DNA of 64,000 bases from Globisporangium splendens (lineage: Eukaryota > Oomycota > Peronosporomycetes > Pythiales > Pythiaceae), in NCBI GenBank assembly GCA_006386115.1, contig VFIW01000130.1:51068-115067 (forward strand). Direction: 5' to 3'. Under the pieces are notes generated by a model. It saw nothing but the letters and a program-made list of their open reading frames with translations, ran no database searches and had not been told where the DNA came from. Below are positions 53,031-63,859 of this stretch, piece after piece. How positions within the stretch are numbered: the stretch's first letter is position 1; each line of letters starts with the position of its first letter. The position numbers and the translations under genes are program-made.

Positions 53031-54893
53031 ATGGCTCCAATGGCTGACGAGAATCTACAAAATGCGGGTGACGAAGCAGCTCCAAGCCCTTCCCAGCAGC
53101 AAGAGCAACCTTTTCCTCAGGCTCCTCCTGGACTCAGTCTTCCTGTGGCAGCGGCAGTGCCCGAAGTCGAGTCTGAAGAAACCGTGGCCACGGCGCGTGC
53201 CATTGAAGGCTCGGCGTTCTCCACGTGGAAAGAGTCCTTGTCTCTGGAGCTCGAGGCCGGCTGCAACACGTTGAAAACCCAAGTTCATGCACTACAGAGC
53301 GACTTTGACGACGCCTCGGTGTTCATCCGCGGCGACCTCGCGTGGCGGAAGCAGGTCGGCTGCTTCCACGACGAGGTCAACGACATTCTGCACGCTCAGA
53401 TCGAGGTTATGAGGAGCAAACTCAAGCAAAATGCCGATCTCCTCTCGCTCAGCGTCGCTGAGAGTCTCAGTCGAAAGGATCTGCAGACGAAACTGGAGCT
53501 GAGCCGCCAAGCCAAGATGTACGAAGACAAATTGAGGCGCACGCGGACCTCGCTGAAGAAAGAGATCGACCGGTTCACGCATCTCGAGAAGTGCCTGCGC
53601 AAGGAAGAAGCCTTCCAGACCAAGGAGATGTACGACGCGCTGGTATTGCAGCTCACGACGGAGCACGAGGCGAAGGAAGCCGCGCTGCATGCTCTGCTGA
53701 ACGAACTGCGGTCTTCCTACTCGGCGATGGAGCTGGGAAACACGTACCTCATGGAGTCCCTGAAAGCTGCTCGGAAAGAAGCCGAGCTCATGAAGAAAAT
53801 GCTGATCAAGCAGACGAATAATGCATCAGGCTCGCCGCGAAAGTCGTTCGTGCGCAGCCCCACACGCTTTTCTGGGGCTACTGTGGGCGGCACCCCAGGC
53901 ATCCAGGACGTCTACGTGCAGTCTCTCAAGCAGGCATTGAGCACTTCAGCTCAGACAATCGAAGGCTTGAAGAAACAAGTCGCCGAGCTCACGGGCGACA
54001 AGGAAAACTGTCTTCGGAAAGTGCGTCTCGCGGAAGACGCGACATCGAAAGTGAACAACGAACTGGCAAAAGTGACGCAACTGCTCTCGGAGTCGCATGC
54101 AGCGCTCATTGCGAACAAGAAAGCCATGGAGCAGGTCGAGAGCGAGAAAGCGCACTGGAAGGATCTCTTCGTCGAGCTACAGTTTCGAACAGGGAGCAAC
54201 GCACAAGAGGTCGAAGCGGCCAAGAAACTCGCGGATGCGACGCGGGACCAAATTGCGGCATTGGAGAAGCAGGTGAAGCGTCTGGAAGACGTCGAGCGTC
54301 AAAAACAGGCGATCGTGCGGGCTCGCCCCATGTCTGCGTCTCCATGTTTGATCTTGACTGAGCACGCGGATCGAGAGGAACCTGGGCAACAGCAGTCTCC
54401 ATTTGCAGCGAAGCAACGGTCTTTTTCAACTGCTGGTCCAGTGTCCCATGCGCGAATGAAATACCGACTTGGGAACGCCAGGCAGCCGCAGTCGTCACCC
54501 ATGACGATGCCACCGTCGTCCCATAGACACATAGCAAAGCCGTTCTTGTATGCACAGCCAGAGAATAATCCTGACAGCATACCACGGTTGAGCGAGCCCC
54601 AGCAGCAAGTCGAACACATCCGAAGCATCCTCAAGACCGAGTTGGTGCAGGTCAGCCCCACGGAGAATCAACTCGAAGACGGCAGTCACCTTGGACCTGA
54701 TGGGGTGCATTTTATTTACCTGGTGCCATGCTTGTGGCATTGTGATGCTGGTCTTCTCATGGCCAATCTTGAAATTGTCGTCGCGTTTGTTGTTGTAGAT
54801 CCTGCAAATCCTTCAACGCCGTCGCAATCGCAAATGAGGAATTTACGGACACTCACTCTGTCTGCTAACAAAATCGCAAAGGAAATCGCCTGA
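53031..54893 (+). CDS. Coiled-coil protein of unknown function
   Basis: The product has 620 residues in one open frame. The N-terminal 60 residues are Pro/Gln/Ala-rich. From about 65 to 245 and again 290 to 430 the sequence is charged heptad-like helix (e.g. KLELSRQAKMYEDKLRRTRT and VNNELAKVTQLLSESHAALI), so a coiled-coil dimer is likely, perhaps cytoskeletal or centrosomal. A basic Ser/Pro-rich break (SPRKSFVRSPTRF) between them could be a phosphorylation site cluster. The last 65 residues after QLEDG turn hydrophobic and unlike the rest (HFIYLVPCLWHC), so the true end may be earlier or reached through an unrecognised intron. The alternative start MADENL (53040) is equally possible. Confidence 0.75.
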   Translation: MAPMADENLQNAGDEAAPSPSQQQEQPFPQAPPGLSLPVAAAVPEVESEETVATARAIEGSAFSTWKESLSLELEAGCNTLKTQVHALQSDFDDASVFIRGDLAWRKQVGCFHDEVNDILHAQIEVMRSKLKQNADLLSLSVAESLSRKDLQTKLELSRQAKMYEDKLRRTRTSLKKEIDRFTHLEKCLRKEEAFQTKEMYDALVLQLTTEHEAKEAALHALLNELRSSYSAMELGNTYLMESLKAARKEAELMKKMLIKQTNNASGSPRKSFVRSPTRFSGATVGGTPGIQDVYVQSLKQALSTSAQTIEGLKKQVAELTGDKENCLRKVRLAEDATSKVNNELAKVTQLLSESHAALIANKKAMEQVESEKAHWKDLFVELQFRTGSNAQEVEAAKKLADATRDQIAALEKQVKRLEDVERQKQAIVRARPMSASPCLILTEHADREEPGQQQSPFAAKQRSFSTAGPVSHARMKYRLGNARQPQSSPMTMPPSSHRHIAKPFLYAQPENNPDSIPRLSEPQQQVEHIRSILKTELVQVSPTENQLEDGSHLGPDGVHFIYLVPCLWHCDAGLLMANLEIVVAFVVVDPANPSTPSQSQMRNLRTLTLSANKIAKEIA

Positions 54894-55553
54894 TTTTCCT
54901 CGTCAAAGGACAATGGAAATGCAACTTTGTTCCTGACTGCGTGGAAGCACTCACGAGCAGATTCTTTTTGAAGCAGATCAGGCGCGTATCGGCATACTTG
55001 CTTCGCAATTGAACGTCATACTCCTGACTGATGCGATCACCTCGGTGGGCTACAGCATTCTCAGGAGGCATGTCTAAGCACGAACCTCGACAACCTCCCA
55101 GCTAGCAATCGCTTGAAAGCTTCACTCTATTTGCAACGCGCGCTTTGGGTCATACAATGAACCTCATAAGTAACGCACAATGAAAAAACATGCATGCATG
55201 CTTACGTGTTTAATCGAAGATACTTGGAGTACCTATACAACGACGCGAAAGCCTACGCTTGATACGCTGTCGACGACTGGACCTATTGTCGTCGCTGCGA
55301 GAACATGCAGAGCTGGAGAAAGAAAGACGCACTTGATACACTGTCAACGACTCGCTCCATCGCCGGTGTGGTGCGTCTGGAAACTGGAGTGCAAGGATAT
55401 GCAGAGCTGGAAAAAAAAGAGGAGAAAGGAGGCTTCGCGGTGGCCCGCACCAAAGTATAGTGTAACTTGCGAGTTCAAGAATTTTTTGAACTGGCCAGCA
55501 ACAATAAACTTTGGTGTAGACAAACATCGAAGCGTAGAGGAGCAAGCAGCCAC
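54894..55553. other. Convergent intergenic region with tandem duplication
   Basis: An imperfect direct duplication of about 80-95 bases lies at about 55257-55425. Both copies begin CTTGATACNCTGTCNACGACT and end TGCAGAGCTGGA. No gene is supported. Confidence 0.55.
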
Positions 55554-58406
55554 TCACACGTAAAACATCACTTGCTTCAGGGCATCGTGGACCTCCAGCA
55601 TGCGCGTATCCACGTCGTAGCCTGACTCGCTCGAGCCCGAACGCATCGACGCAGTGTCGCTACCATCCAGCTGGAAAAAGCGAGCACGGAATGCGACCAA
55701 GTGCGAGTAGTACGCAGACGGCACCATCGACACAGAGCGCGTGCAGCGCGCAAACGTGTAGCACAGCTTGTACGTGATCCCTTGAATTTCGTCAGCTGTG
55801 AAGCCGATCTCATCGAGCAATACGTGGTAGTGAGTCGGGCGACTCGTTCCTTGCAATCCGGCGTGGCTCATCAAGTAAAAGTCGTTCTCCACAGGGTGGC
55901 AAATCGCACGGTCGACAACCGTCCCGGCTTTCACATTGCCACTGCGATCGCCAGTTTTTGGGTCACTCGGAAAAAGACGCGTGTTGTGACGCTTCTGCAC
56001 AATGATGAACGTGATCGGAGGCATGTATCCTTTCTCCAGAGTTGCACATGCTTCGCGGATCGCAGTGACTTCGTGGTTGAGAACCATGCGGAACTGACCT
56101 TCACTGACACCGTCACGGTAGAATACGATACGCTCGGGCTTCGAACGCGTCTCGCGATAGAATCTCTTCATTAGATCGACAACCATATCTTTCAGATTCG
56201 TAATCTGTTCCACACGGTGACCTTGCGCACGAATACTCGCAGCGTGCTTAATGAAGTTCTGGTCCATCGACGCCACCACGGCAGCGACTGAGGGACGCGT
56301 CCGGTCCATTGGACTTGGGTGCGTCACGTCAGCACCAAACACAATCGTGCCACGACCAAACTTCGGAAGGTTCTCCGCAATGACCGCATTCTTGCCTCCA
56401 AGTTTCGTGTTCACCTTTTGCAAAATATTGGCGATATATTGTGGGTTGCATTTTTGGATATGTTTCGCAAGCATACACTGCGACACAACTCCCAGTTCCG
56501 TGTCAGACGCACGCTTGAGATCACCATACGCAGTCGCATCAGTCGTCGGGTTGATCACCCACACGATTTGAGGCTTCACACCAAAAGTCGACGTCGCAGC
56601 GCGAATGGCTTCGTCAAATGCCCGACGGACAGATTCATTCCGCGGCTTCACAATGATGGGAGGGAGATTTTTCGGTGGATCCATGCCGAGCTGTCCCATT
56701 TGAGAAATCACAGCACGAAAGAACTTCTCCATGTCGGACATTGGGTTTCGGCGAGGATCACAGCAGCTGATCACAGACCACGAGTTCAATTTCGCAGCTT
56801 GGAAGAAGGATTTCCCCTTCATGTTCCACACACCAGTGTCTGGGCGAATGGTTCCGTTTTTGTAGGCCATGTTCGGAGGAGCCAAAAGTCGTCCTTGCAT
56901 CTCGACCATCTTCGAGTTCACATTCAGTCCGAACGCTTGCAGTGTCGGGTCGCGATCAAAGCCTGCCTCACGAAACTTGGTCTCAATGGAACGCTTACGA
57001 TCCTGTGGGTTCGTGCACGTGAACCTGATCATGTTCGCAACCTGGGTGTCCGTTGCTTTGCGAGGGCATTTCTGTCCCGCCATGATGTTGCACACTTCGA
57101 TCGGCAAGTAACATCCCTTGTCCCGTGCACCCACATGGAGACACGGAAGGCGAGGGTACCTAAGGCGCAAGTTGTACGTCGACGCGAAGTACGACTGAAT
57201 GGAGACACGATTTCCATTGTCATCTTGGAAAAAAGTTTGGTCTGCTCCATTGGTGGAGAGCTTGTTTACTCGGTACGCGCGGCGAACACCCGGACGATGC
57301 GTGATCTCCACCTTCACACCACTGATCGCTTTGTTGAAAGCGCCATGCTGATACCTGTTGAGGCTTGTAGGGAGGTCGTGGAGCCCCAGCGTCTCGCGAA
57401 CGTAATCGATCGCACTCATGTTCTTGACAAATGCCGTCGCCGCGAGGTCAAGATTCAACACTAACTTGCTTTGCGTAGCGCGAAGACTTTGGAAATAGCC
57501 AAACCACACGTCGGCTCCTTCGCCAATGTCCTTCTTGCCAGCACTACCAAATAAGTTCCGGCCCACGACAGTGAATCTCGTTGACGCAGTGTGACGCATC
57601 GCGATGTCGAGAGCTTGGAGAGCATCTTGAGGAGTGTAGTTCAAATTACCCGCAAACAGCTCATTCAATTGTTCCATGCGAATCGCAACAGGATCGGCTT
57701 CCTTCACCACAGCAGAGTACTCCTTTGGTCGATCTTCGTCAGCAAGCTTCAGACCCGTAAACTCTTGTTCTTCAAATGGAAGACGACTCGGCGAGTAGAG
57801 ATTTTTACGGCCGTCCGACACAATGCAGACGCTTGGGAACTCGCGCTTCATCTGGGCCACAAGCGATTGCATGATCTTCGCAGCGAGCGTCTTCGGCGGT
57901 CCATCGTTCGAGAATTTATTCCCATTCTCAGCAAACGCGACGTCGTAGTGGTACACGTCTCCGCGCGGGTTGAAATTCACTTGGAAATGGTTCGCCAAAA
58001 TCTTGACAGGCGTTCCCGCACGGCCAAATCCCGGTCGTGGTGGGAAATGCATCTGCACCGTCGGCGTCACAAGTTGAGTCGACGATGGATCAGAAAACGC
58101 CGCGAGATCCAGCTTTTCTTCAAGTTCCGATCCCAGCGTGTCGACTTGAGCTGGAGGCGCTGCACGAGCCGGTGCAGGTGGCGGAGCCGTCGATGGCGGA
58201 GCAGAAGGTGGCGCAGGTGGAGCTCCTCGGTTTCCTCCCCAAGGCGCAGCAGCGCCGGCCGACGTCCCGCGACCGCCTCCTCTTCCTGGCGCCGCAGCGC
58301 CGCGACCGCCTCCTCTTCCTGGAGCCGCGCTGCCGCGACCGCGAGCTGAACCAGCGCCACGGCTGCCATCGCGTCCGCCGTGTCCCCGTCCGCCACGCGA
58401 ACTCAT
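55554..58406 (-). CDS. AGO: Argonaute, slicer-competent
   Basis: The product has 950 residues from ATG 58406. An Arg/Gly-rich N-terminus (about 2-60, RGGRG/GRGGGRG units) and an Ala/Pro stretch precede the N, PAZ and PIWI domains. RG tracts of this kind are methylated in many Argonautes. The PAZ region includes PRLPCLHVGARDKGCYLPIE. The PIWI domain begins near IIVKPRNES. All four catalytic residues are visible: Asp in IVFGADVTHPSP, Glu in HRVEQITNL, Asp in IVFYRDGVSEGQF and His in YYSHLVAFRAR, so target cleavage is expected. It ends in MFYV, as many Argonautes end in a short aromatic tail. It is the effector of small-RNA silencing. The in-frame upstream extension to 58652 crosses the promoter, so I do not use it. 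Confidence 0.96.
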   Translation of the reverse strand: MSSRGGRGHGGRDGSRGAGSARGRGSAAPGRGGGRGAAAPGRGGGRGTSAGAAAPWGGNRGAPPAPPSAPPSTAPPPAPARAAPPAQVDTLGSELEEKLDLAAFSDPSSTQLVTPTVQMHFPPRPGFGRAGTPVKILANHFQVNFNPRGDVYHYDVAFAENGNKFSNDGPPKTLAAKIMQSLVAQMKREFPSVCIVSDGRKNLYSPSRLPFEEQEFTGLKLADEDRPKEYSAVVKEADPVAIRMEQLNELFAGNLNYTPQDALQALDIAMRHTASTRFTVVGRNLFGSAGKKDIGEGADVWFGYFQSLRATQSKLVLNLDLAATAFVKNMSAIDYVRETLGLHDLPTSLNRYQHGAFNKAISGVKVEITHRPGVRRAYRVNKLSTNGADQTFFQDDNGNRVSIQSYFASTYNLRLRYPRLPCLHVGARDKGCYLPIEVCNIMAGQKCPRKATDTQVANMIRFTCTNPQDRKRSIETKFREAGFDRDPTLQAFGLNVNSKMVEMQGRLLAPPNMAYKNGTIRPDTGVWNMKGKSFFQAAKLNSWSVISCCDPRRNPMSDMEKFFRAVISQMGQLGMDPPKNLPPIIVKPRNESVRRAFDEAIRAATSTFGVKPQIVWVINPTTDATAYGDLKRASDTELGVVSQCMLAKHIQKCNPQYIANILQKVNTKLGGKNAVIAENLPKFGRGTIVFGADVTHPSPMDRTRPSVAAVVASMDQNFIKHAASIRAQGHRVEQITNLKDMVVDLMKRFYRETRSKPERIVFYRDGVSEGQFRMVLNHEVTAIREACATLEKGYMPPITFIIVQKRHNTRLFPSDPKTGDRSGNVKAGTVVDRAICHPVENDFYLMSHAGLQGTSRPTHYHVLLDEIGFTADEIQGITYKLCYTFARCTRSVSMVPSAYYSHLVAFRARFFQLDGSDTASMRSGSSESGYDVDTRMLEVHDALKQVMFYV

Positions 58407-58472
58407 CTTCTTCCTCCTTCTTAGGCGCGTGCACTTGAAGTTTCCCTTTTCCTCTGGCCTCTGCGAGCAGGG

Positions 58473-58492
58473 GGAGAAAACGAAAGTGAGCA
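58473..58492 (-). promoter_or_regulatory. Core promoter of Argonaute
   Basis: Minus-strand TGCTCACTTTCGTTTTCTCC fits the Inr/FPR consensus (CTCACTTTC then GTTTTCTC). It lies about 80 bases before ATG 58406. Confidence 0.7.
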
Positions 58493-59124
58493 TTCTGCAA
58501 CGGGAAGAAACGCGCGGCACCCCCGATTGAGCAACTGAATGTTGGCAGAAACAGGGGAACCACCAGTTGAAGGTTGCAAGATGAAGGGGAAATCTTTGAG
58601 CGAAGACACACACACCCTCATGTAACAACTGGCAGATTCCATTTTTCATCACTATCCATCACTCATTTGTACCCACCACACAAACTCACAGACAAACCTG
58701 ATTCCTCACTGCTTGACAGCATTTCTCTCTCAACAATTGGCCGACTTTGCTCTCTCTGAAGGAATGTTGATGTGTGGAGATAAGTGTGAGGATCCCGGAT
58801 ATTGTTCTGTCAATTTAACAGAAAAACCAGATTTGTGATCGAGTCAAAATCAGGTTTTGCTGTTTTTTAATACGAACTTCTGCAGACCAAACTGTGTCAC
58901 TCCATCCAATGCTGCAAAAACTGGGTTTTATCAATAAACTCGAATCTGATTAAACCAAGTTGCACATTGAAGGTGTGAAGACCATCACTCCCACAGAGAA
59001 CATTGCAGCAACATTCGGTTCGATTCATCAGCACTCGCACTTAGTTAGTAGCATACTGTACTCGATTCAATTTCGTACTTATTTGATAAACCGCAGTAGC
59101 AACTCGCCATTCTGCATTCTGTTT
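58493..59124. other. Divergent intergenic region
   Basis: The region lies between Argonaute and the ASCC2-like gene. It is AT-rich, with no gene seen. Confidence 0.6.
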
Positions 59125-59143
59125 GCTTCACTTTGTGATTTGG
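59125..59143 (+). promoter_or_regulatory. Probable core promoter of the ASCC2-like gene
   Basis: GCTTCACTTTGTGATTTGG has an initiator-like TCACTTTG and a following GATTTGG. It lies just before ATG 59151. A second initiator-like CCATTCTGCATTC lies at 59107. Confidence 0.5.
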
Positions 59144-59150
59144 TCCCAAC

Positions 59151-61570
59151 ATGGCGCTGGTAGCAGCTCTGGACGCGTGTCTGTGCAATGCGGACGCGGA
59201 CTTTTTGGCGCAGATCGCGTCCGACGCGCAGTTGATGCCACTGCTTGACACGTTCTTCAGCCACGCGACGCATCTGCAGGCGCATCGCGACCAGCTGAAG
59301 GCACTCTCGAAGGACGCGCACGACGCGCTGGACGCCGAGACGCGACTCGTGTTCCTGCTCTACATGCGTGTCTTCGCGCTCTTGAAGAAGCAGCAAAGTG
59401 ACAAGTTGCTGCTGGATTCGCTGCTGCACATGACGCGTATTGTGCCGTTTTGCCAGCTGTACGCGCAGAACAATGGATCAACGATGCAAGCGTTTGTGGA
59501 CGAGCTTGTGGACCGTGTCAATGGTTTTGATGCGCATGTTGGGAAGCTCCACGATGTGTACTTGACGGTAAGTGCGTGTACGTCACTGACATCAGCTGGT
59601 GCATGTGCGTGTAGTAATCGTTATAATGATGGGAAATATGAGCAGCATCTGCAGCATGTGCACACCGCCGTGCAACAGGACAAGCGCACTCAAGTACTTG
59701 ACTTGATTCACATCATCTACGAAATCAGTCTGTCGGTATGTGTTTCCACATCATGCCGCTTACTTGCCTTTTCTGCTGCCAGTGGCTATCGTGCTCACGG
59801 GGACTGTGTGTATTTGTGTGTGCTGTTTGTGCAACCAGTTGAGAGGACTGTTCACGTCCAAGGCACTGTCATCGCAATTGCTGCTGAACAACGGCAAGGA
59901 TCCGGAGCAGATTGTGCAATCCGAGTCGCTGTTGCGAGCGCTTGTAGTCTGCTACGAATCGGATCTTCCCATGCTGCAACGGCATTTGGTGAAGCTGGAC
60001 GAAAAAGCGCAGGAAAAGGTTCTCATCATTGCAGAAACTCGCCGCCTGTTGCTTCACGTAAGTCATTGTTATGAATTCTATGCATTCTGCACGGACTTGA
60101 CTACATATACAGGATAAACAAATGTTTGCCATGTTTCTTGTGCGCTCTAGGTGCTTGGTCGCTTCATGGACTTGTTGATGGCGAAGCAAGACGAAGGAAA
60201 CCCCGACGAAGTGCTGCTGGAAGTATTGCACATCATCAGTCATTGCTGCGAAGACGACAACGCAGAGCAGGGCTCGTACTTGAGTGACTTGTGGCATTTG
60301 TGCGACTACAAGGTAATGCTCTACTCAATTGTGTGTTTCGATGCGGCATGGAAAGGAAACTAACGTATACAATCTCTTGATCAACTAGACCAAAATCTCT
60401 TCGTTCTTGGAGTCTAGTGAGGTGGAAAGCGACCACTTGTCCTATCTGGAAATGATCACTGATGGGCTTCCTCGCCGTCGAATTGCTCCCGTTGGCATGG
60501 ATTCTGAGAAGAAATTGGACGCAGAAAAGCCATCTCACGATCCCGCGCAGGCAAAGGGGAACGCAGAAACGTCAGTTCATTACGAGGAAGAAGAAAAGGA
60601 GGACTATAATGATGGAGAAGACGCTGCCCTGCTGACGTCGATGGTGCACCAAGTGAAAGACTTCTTCCCCGATTTAGGAGACGGATACGTCGAGTTGTGT
60701 CTGCTGAGCTCTCAAAAGCAGCTAGAAGTTGTTATCAACTTTTTACTTGAAAGCAATCCCCCGCCAGCGCTTCTTGATGTCCCTCGCGACCTGAAGAGAT
60801 CAGACCCAACGTTTTTGCTTCTTGAAGCCCAATTAACCGGCAAACCACCTGCTTCAGCGAAGGCAAAGAATGACAAACAGAAGCTGGATCCAACGCGTGT
60901 GTGGGTCGGAAAGAAGCCACAAGAAAAGCACTACGATCCACAAATTGCCAAGAAGGATGCTGATCTGGTGAACAAAACGAAGAAGATTGCAGACATGATC
61001 GTCGAGGAGGAAGAGATCATGGCTGGTATGGTGCCTTTCCTGAAGTTGGACGAGTACGACGACGACTACAATGATGAGTTCGAAGATTATGAACCATTTA
61101 GCGTGCACGATAGCGGTCTCGGAGACGATCAAGATTCGATTCGCAAGCATAATCGCCTCTTGCTTGCTCGTGAAGCGGAAGACGCGTTCTGGGAGAGTAT
61201 GAAAAACAAGAATCACCAATACTCAGCCAATAACGATGACGAAGAAGACGTCGACGATGACGAAGAGGAGAAAGTGAATGCATCGAACACGGCGAAGGCT
61301 GCTTTCCGCCCTCCCGCAGGCCAGCAGACGCAAAAGCAGCAGTCTTTGCCAAGTCGGAATCCTCAGCAAAAGCAGAATCCTGCGAATAAGAAAAATGCAA
61401 CAGCGACTTCAAAGAACAATGGGCAAAAGGCACCGACAGCAGCAGACAGTGCCGGAACTCCACCGATGACAAAAGAACAAGAGTTGCGTGCTCGTGCAAG
61501 AAACGCGAAGAACAAAGCTAAGGTAGGAAATCACAATCGGAAGGATCGAGCGTTGAAGAAACAGGGGTGA
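59151..61570 (+). CDS. ASCC2: ASCC2-like CUE-domain protein, five exons
   Basis: The exons are 59151-59567, about 59643-59735, 59839-60057, 60151-60312 and 60389-61570. Donors are GTAAGT, GTATGT, GTAAGT and GTAATG. The total is about 690 residues. A helical N-terminal half (DTFFSHATHLQAHRDQLKAL ... LLHMTRIVPFCQLYAQNNG) precedes a CUE ubiquitin-binding domain at nt about 60625-60760 (LLTSMVHQVKDFFPDLGDGY, ending FLLESNPPPALL). The tail is acidic, then basic. This order matches ASCC2/Cue3, a subunit of the ASCC/RQT helicase complex that recognises ubiquitinated stalled ribosomes and also acts in alkylation repair. The acceptor of exon 2 is uncertain: 59643, 59646 and 59655 all keep the frame. 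Family assignment rests mainly on the CUE domain in context. Confidence 0.83.
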
Positions 61571-62606
61571 CACAAAGGTGAGACAGCAGATTATCGTACG
61601 GTCCAACGACGAAATAGAAAGAAAACATGCTGAAAGATCGCGACAGTTTCAGTTTCGAGCGACCTGAGTCGTCATTGTTGTTGTCTCTCACATCAGTGAA
61701 GTTGAGGACGTGTGCTTTAGCTTGTAACAGCGTGAGATCCTCAAAGATCGTGAAGGAAATGTCGGCGAATATGCGCAGAAAACGGTGAGGCTCGCGTAGG
61801 CGCTCCTGGACGCGAGGCGCCGCATCAAGCACGACAAAGGCACAGAGAGTTGCACTGTCATCAATGCTGAGCAGCAACTGATCAAGCCAAATGGTATGAA
61901 TGGTGGATTTTGTGAATTCTCAGCAAGCGATAATGACAGTGAACGCTCAAGGAGAAAGAGAAGAAAAGCAACGTGCTACAGCATTTCAACTCGGAAAATG
62001 GGCTGAAACTAGGTTGTTTGTCCTCTGCTTCGACACCAGGGGCTGATGGTGTTTCAACATGCCACAAGAAAGAAAAAATACTCGTTGACTTCAACGAGGT
62101 TGCTTCATGGCCGCCCCGACAAATATTCGGCACCTATCGATCTTGGAAAATGGGAAGATTGCTTCGAGTACCGCTTATCCATTCGCACGTACGATGGCGT
62201 GACTTCTGGGCAGGTTGGAGAGGCAAGAAACTACGAATTGAGCTGCTCATGATCAGGAGGTAAGTGAACTACATGCCTCAATAGTATTTTGCGTTTATTG
62301 CTGAACAGACAAAGTTGGTGGGCATCATGGGTACTTCGAAATCTTCAAGGGATGTTTGTCAACACTGACCACGATGTAATGGGCTTCCCATTACATGGGT
62401 TCTTGGGTCCAGAGAGTGTGGGTCATACCCACACGGGTTCTACCACTCTCTCCAAACCCACCCGTTAACCCATCAACACTGTATGTAGCCAGTTGCATTT
62501 TTAGCCAATAAGAACATTCCATTAAAGTTTAATCTCATTGGATGATAGTCGGATTGGACACCCGACTGTCTACCAATCGGAGACACCGAAGGAACAACCC
62601 ATCAGA
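61571..62606. other. Region with possible exons, unassigned
   Basis: On the minus strand, about 61690-61905 encodes a protein-like run (LLLSIDDSATLCAFVVLDA ... FRLRIFADISFTIFEDL-like) followed by a GTGAGA donor near 61696. On the plus strand, 62046-62252 includes DLGKWEDCFEYRLSIRTYDG. Neither can be built into a gene here. A nested palindrome surrounds TGTGGGTCATACCCACA at 62418-62434. Confidence 0.3.
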
Positions 62607-62945
62607 TGTAAGAGGCTATCCGAGACAGCCTCAAACACGGCACGCACGCTTGCGCTTGAAGAGGAAGACTTGAGAGGAACTTGGCAAAAATGCAACTGAA
62701 TTGAAATGAGCTTATGGTTCCTGACACTACATGTAAAACACCACTAGGGCTACTAGAGGTTTTATGCATAAAACCTACGCATGCAAAATAAACTTACGAT
62801 ATGCACATTTTAACTTGGGTACACTTGGTGAGGTTAAATCAGACGACGCTCGAGAATCTTGAAGAGAACGTTCTGGAAGATTCTCCGTGATGTGATTGGC
62901 TGAAGCCACTCACATCAAGTGCTGGTGACACGTCGCCGTCGTCAC
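62607..62945 (+). repeat. LTR-like repeat, copy 1
   Basis: It begins TGTAAGAGG and shares ordered blocks with 63462-63850: CTCAAACAC.GCAC.CACGCTTG, ACTGAATTGAAA, TATGGTTCCTG, CTAGAGGTTTTAT, CTTGGGTACAC and GCCACTCAC. Paired direct repeats of about 350 bases beginning with TG suggest LTRs of a retroelement, though no coding part is seen between them. It contains a heat-shock-element-like array at 62866-62883. Confidence 0.6.
62866..62883. promoter_or_regulatory. Heat-shock-element-like array in the repeat
   Basis: GAACGTTCTGGAAGATTC contains four alternating GAA/TTC units with exact two-base spacing, the pattern bound by trimeric heat-shock factor. A weaker fifth unit lies just upstream. Copy 2 holds only a degraded version near 63738. 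Confidence 0.5.
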
Positions 62946-63049
62946 CAACTGGATTCCAATCAGGAACCATCATCTTTACGTCTAGAGTGCTGTTGTGCGT
63001 AATCACGCCAAATCTCAATGATTGAGGGCGACCAACACTCAACTCAGAC

Positions 63050-63200
63050 ACAGATAGCTCTGAAGTCAGACGATGACGTCACCTGTGCATGTGGGGATCA
63101 CTTTTGTGTGTTTCATCCAATATCTTTGCACCCACAATGCACTTCCACAAGGTGGTGTGTGACACATCCAAGAGCCACCTTACATGTAATGGCAGCAAGG
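63050..63200 (+). repeat. Inverted repeat, left arm
   Basis: The segment from about TAGCTCTGAAGTCAGACGATG to the ATGGCAGC block is the near-exact reverse complement of 63860-64000. Both arms contain a TGACGTCA palindrome and the CACCTTGTGGAAGTGCATTG block on opposite strands. Confidence 0.75.
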
Positions 63201-63461
63201 TTCACTGCATTGCGAGGCACTAGCAGACACCGCTGGGGTTTCAAATTGTTCAGTGGGACATATTGTATTAAACCCAGTTTCCATAGACGCATTGACAAAA
63301 ACCAGTTTCCTGGCGTGGGACCCCAGGATAAGAGGCATTAGGACCTATCTTCATTACTGGACCCTTACACTTTCTGTGTCTCTTAGGACATCTACAATGT
63401 AGTAAAATATGTGACGGTAATTAGTTCCCGGCGGATCCCAATTGCCGCAATTTTTGCGATG
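63201..63461. other. Unassigned sequence between repeats
   Basis: No gene is seen; it probably belongs to the same repetitive element. Confidence 0.4.
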
Positions 63462-63850
63462 TGTAAGAGGGCGCTGTTTCAAACAGTCCCTCAAACACAG
63501 CACACACGCTTGTGCTAGAGGAAGCGATTCTCCCGACTTGGAGGGAGGAAGGAGACTTGAGGGCTTGGTGGTAAAATTGTAACTGAATTGAAAAGGTTAT
63601 GGTTCCTGTCGCTACATGTAAATGAACCCCAAGGGATCCTAGAGGTTTTATAACTAAAACCTAAACATACACAATAAAACCTATGAATCTGATATATATA
63701 ACCTTGGGTACACGGGGGGGGGTTGAACCTAGGGGATCTTCTGGAAAGTTGAACTTGAAGTCCCGTGGAAAATTCCCTGTAAAGTGAATGGCTCGCGCCA
63801 CTCACTTTAGGTGGCAGAGACACGTCGGTCTCATCACCAGTTGTAATGGG
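63462..63850 (+). repeat. LTR-like repeat, copy 2
   Basis: A diverged direct copy of 62607-62945 in the same orientation, beginning TGTAAGAGG. It has small insertions, including about 25 bases after the CACGCTTGTGC block and a G run near 63714. Confidence 0.6.
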
Positions 63851-63859
63851 CTGAGGCTG

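Noticed and set aside
56319..57464. Long plus-strand open frame opposite Argonaute
   Set aside because: It is antisense to conserved PAZ/PIWI coding sequence and has no recognisable features of its own.
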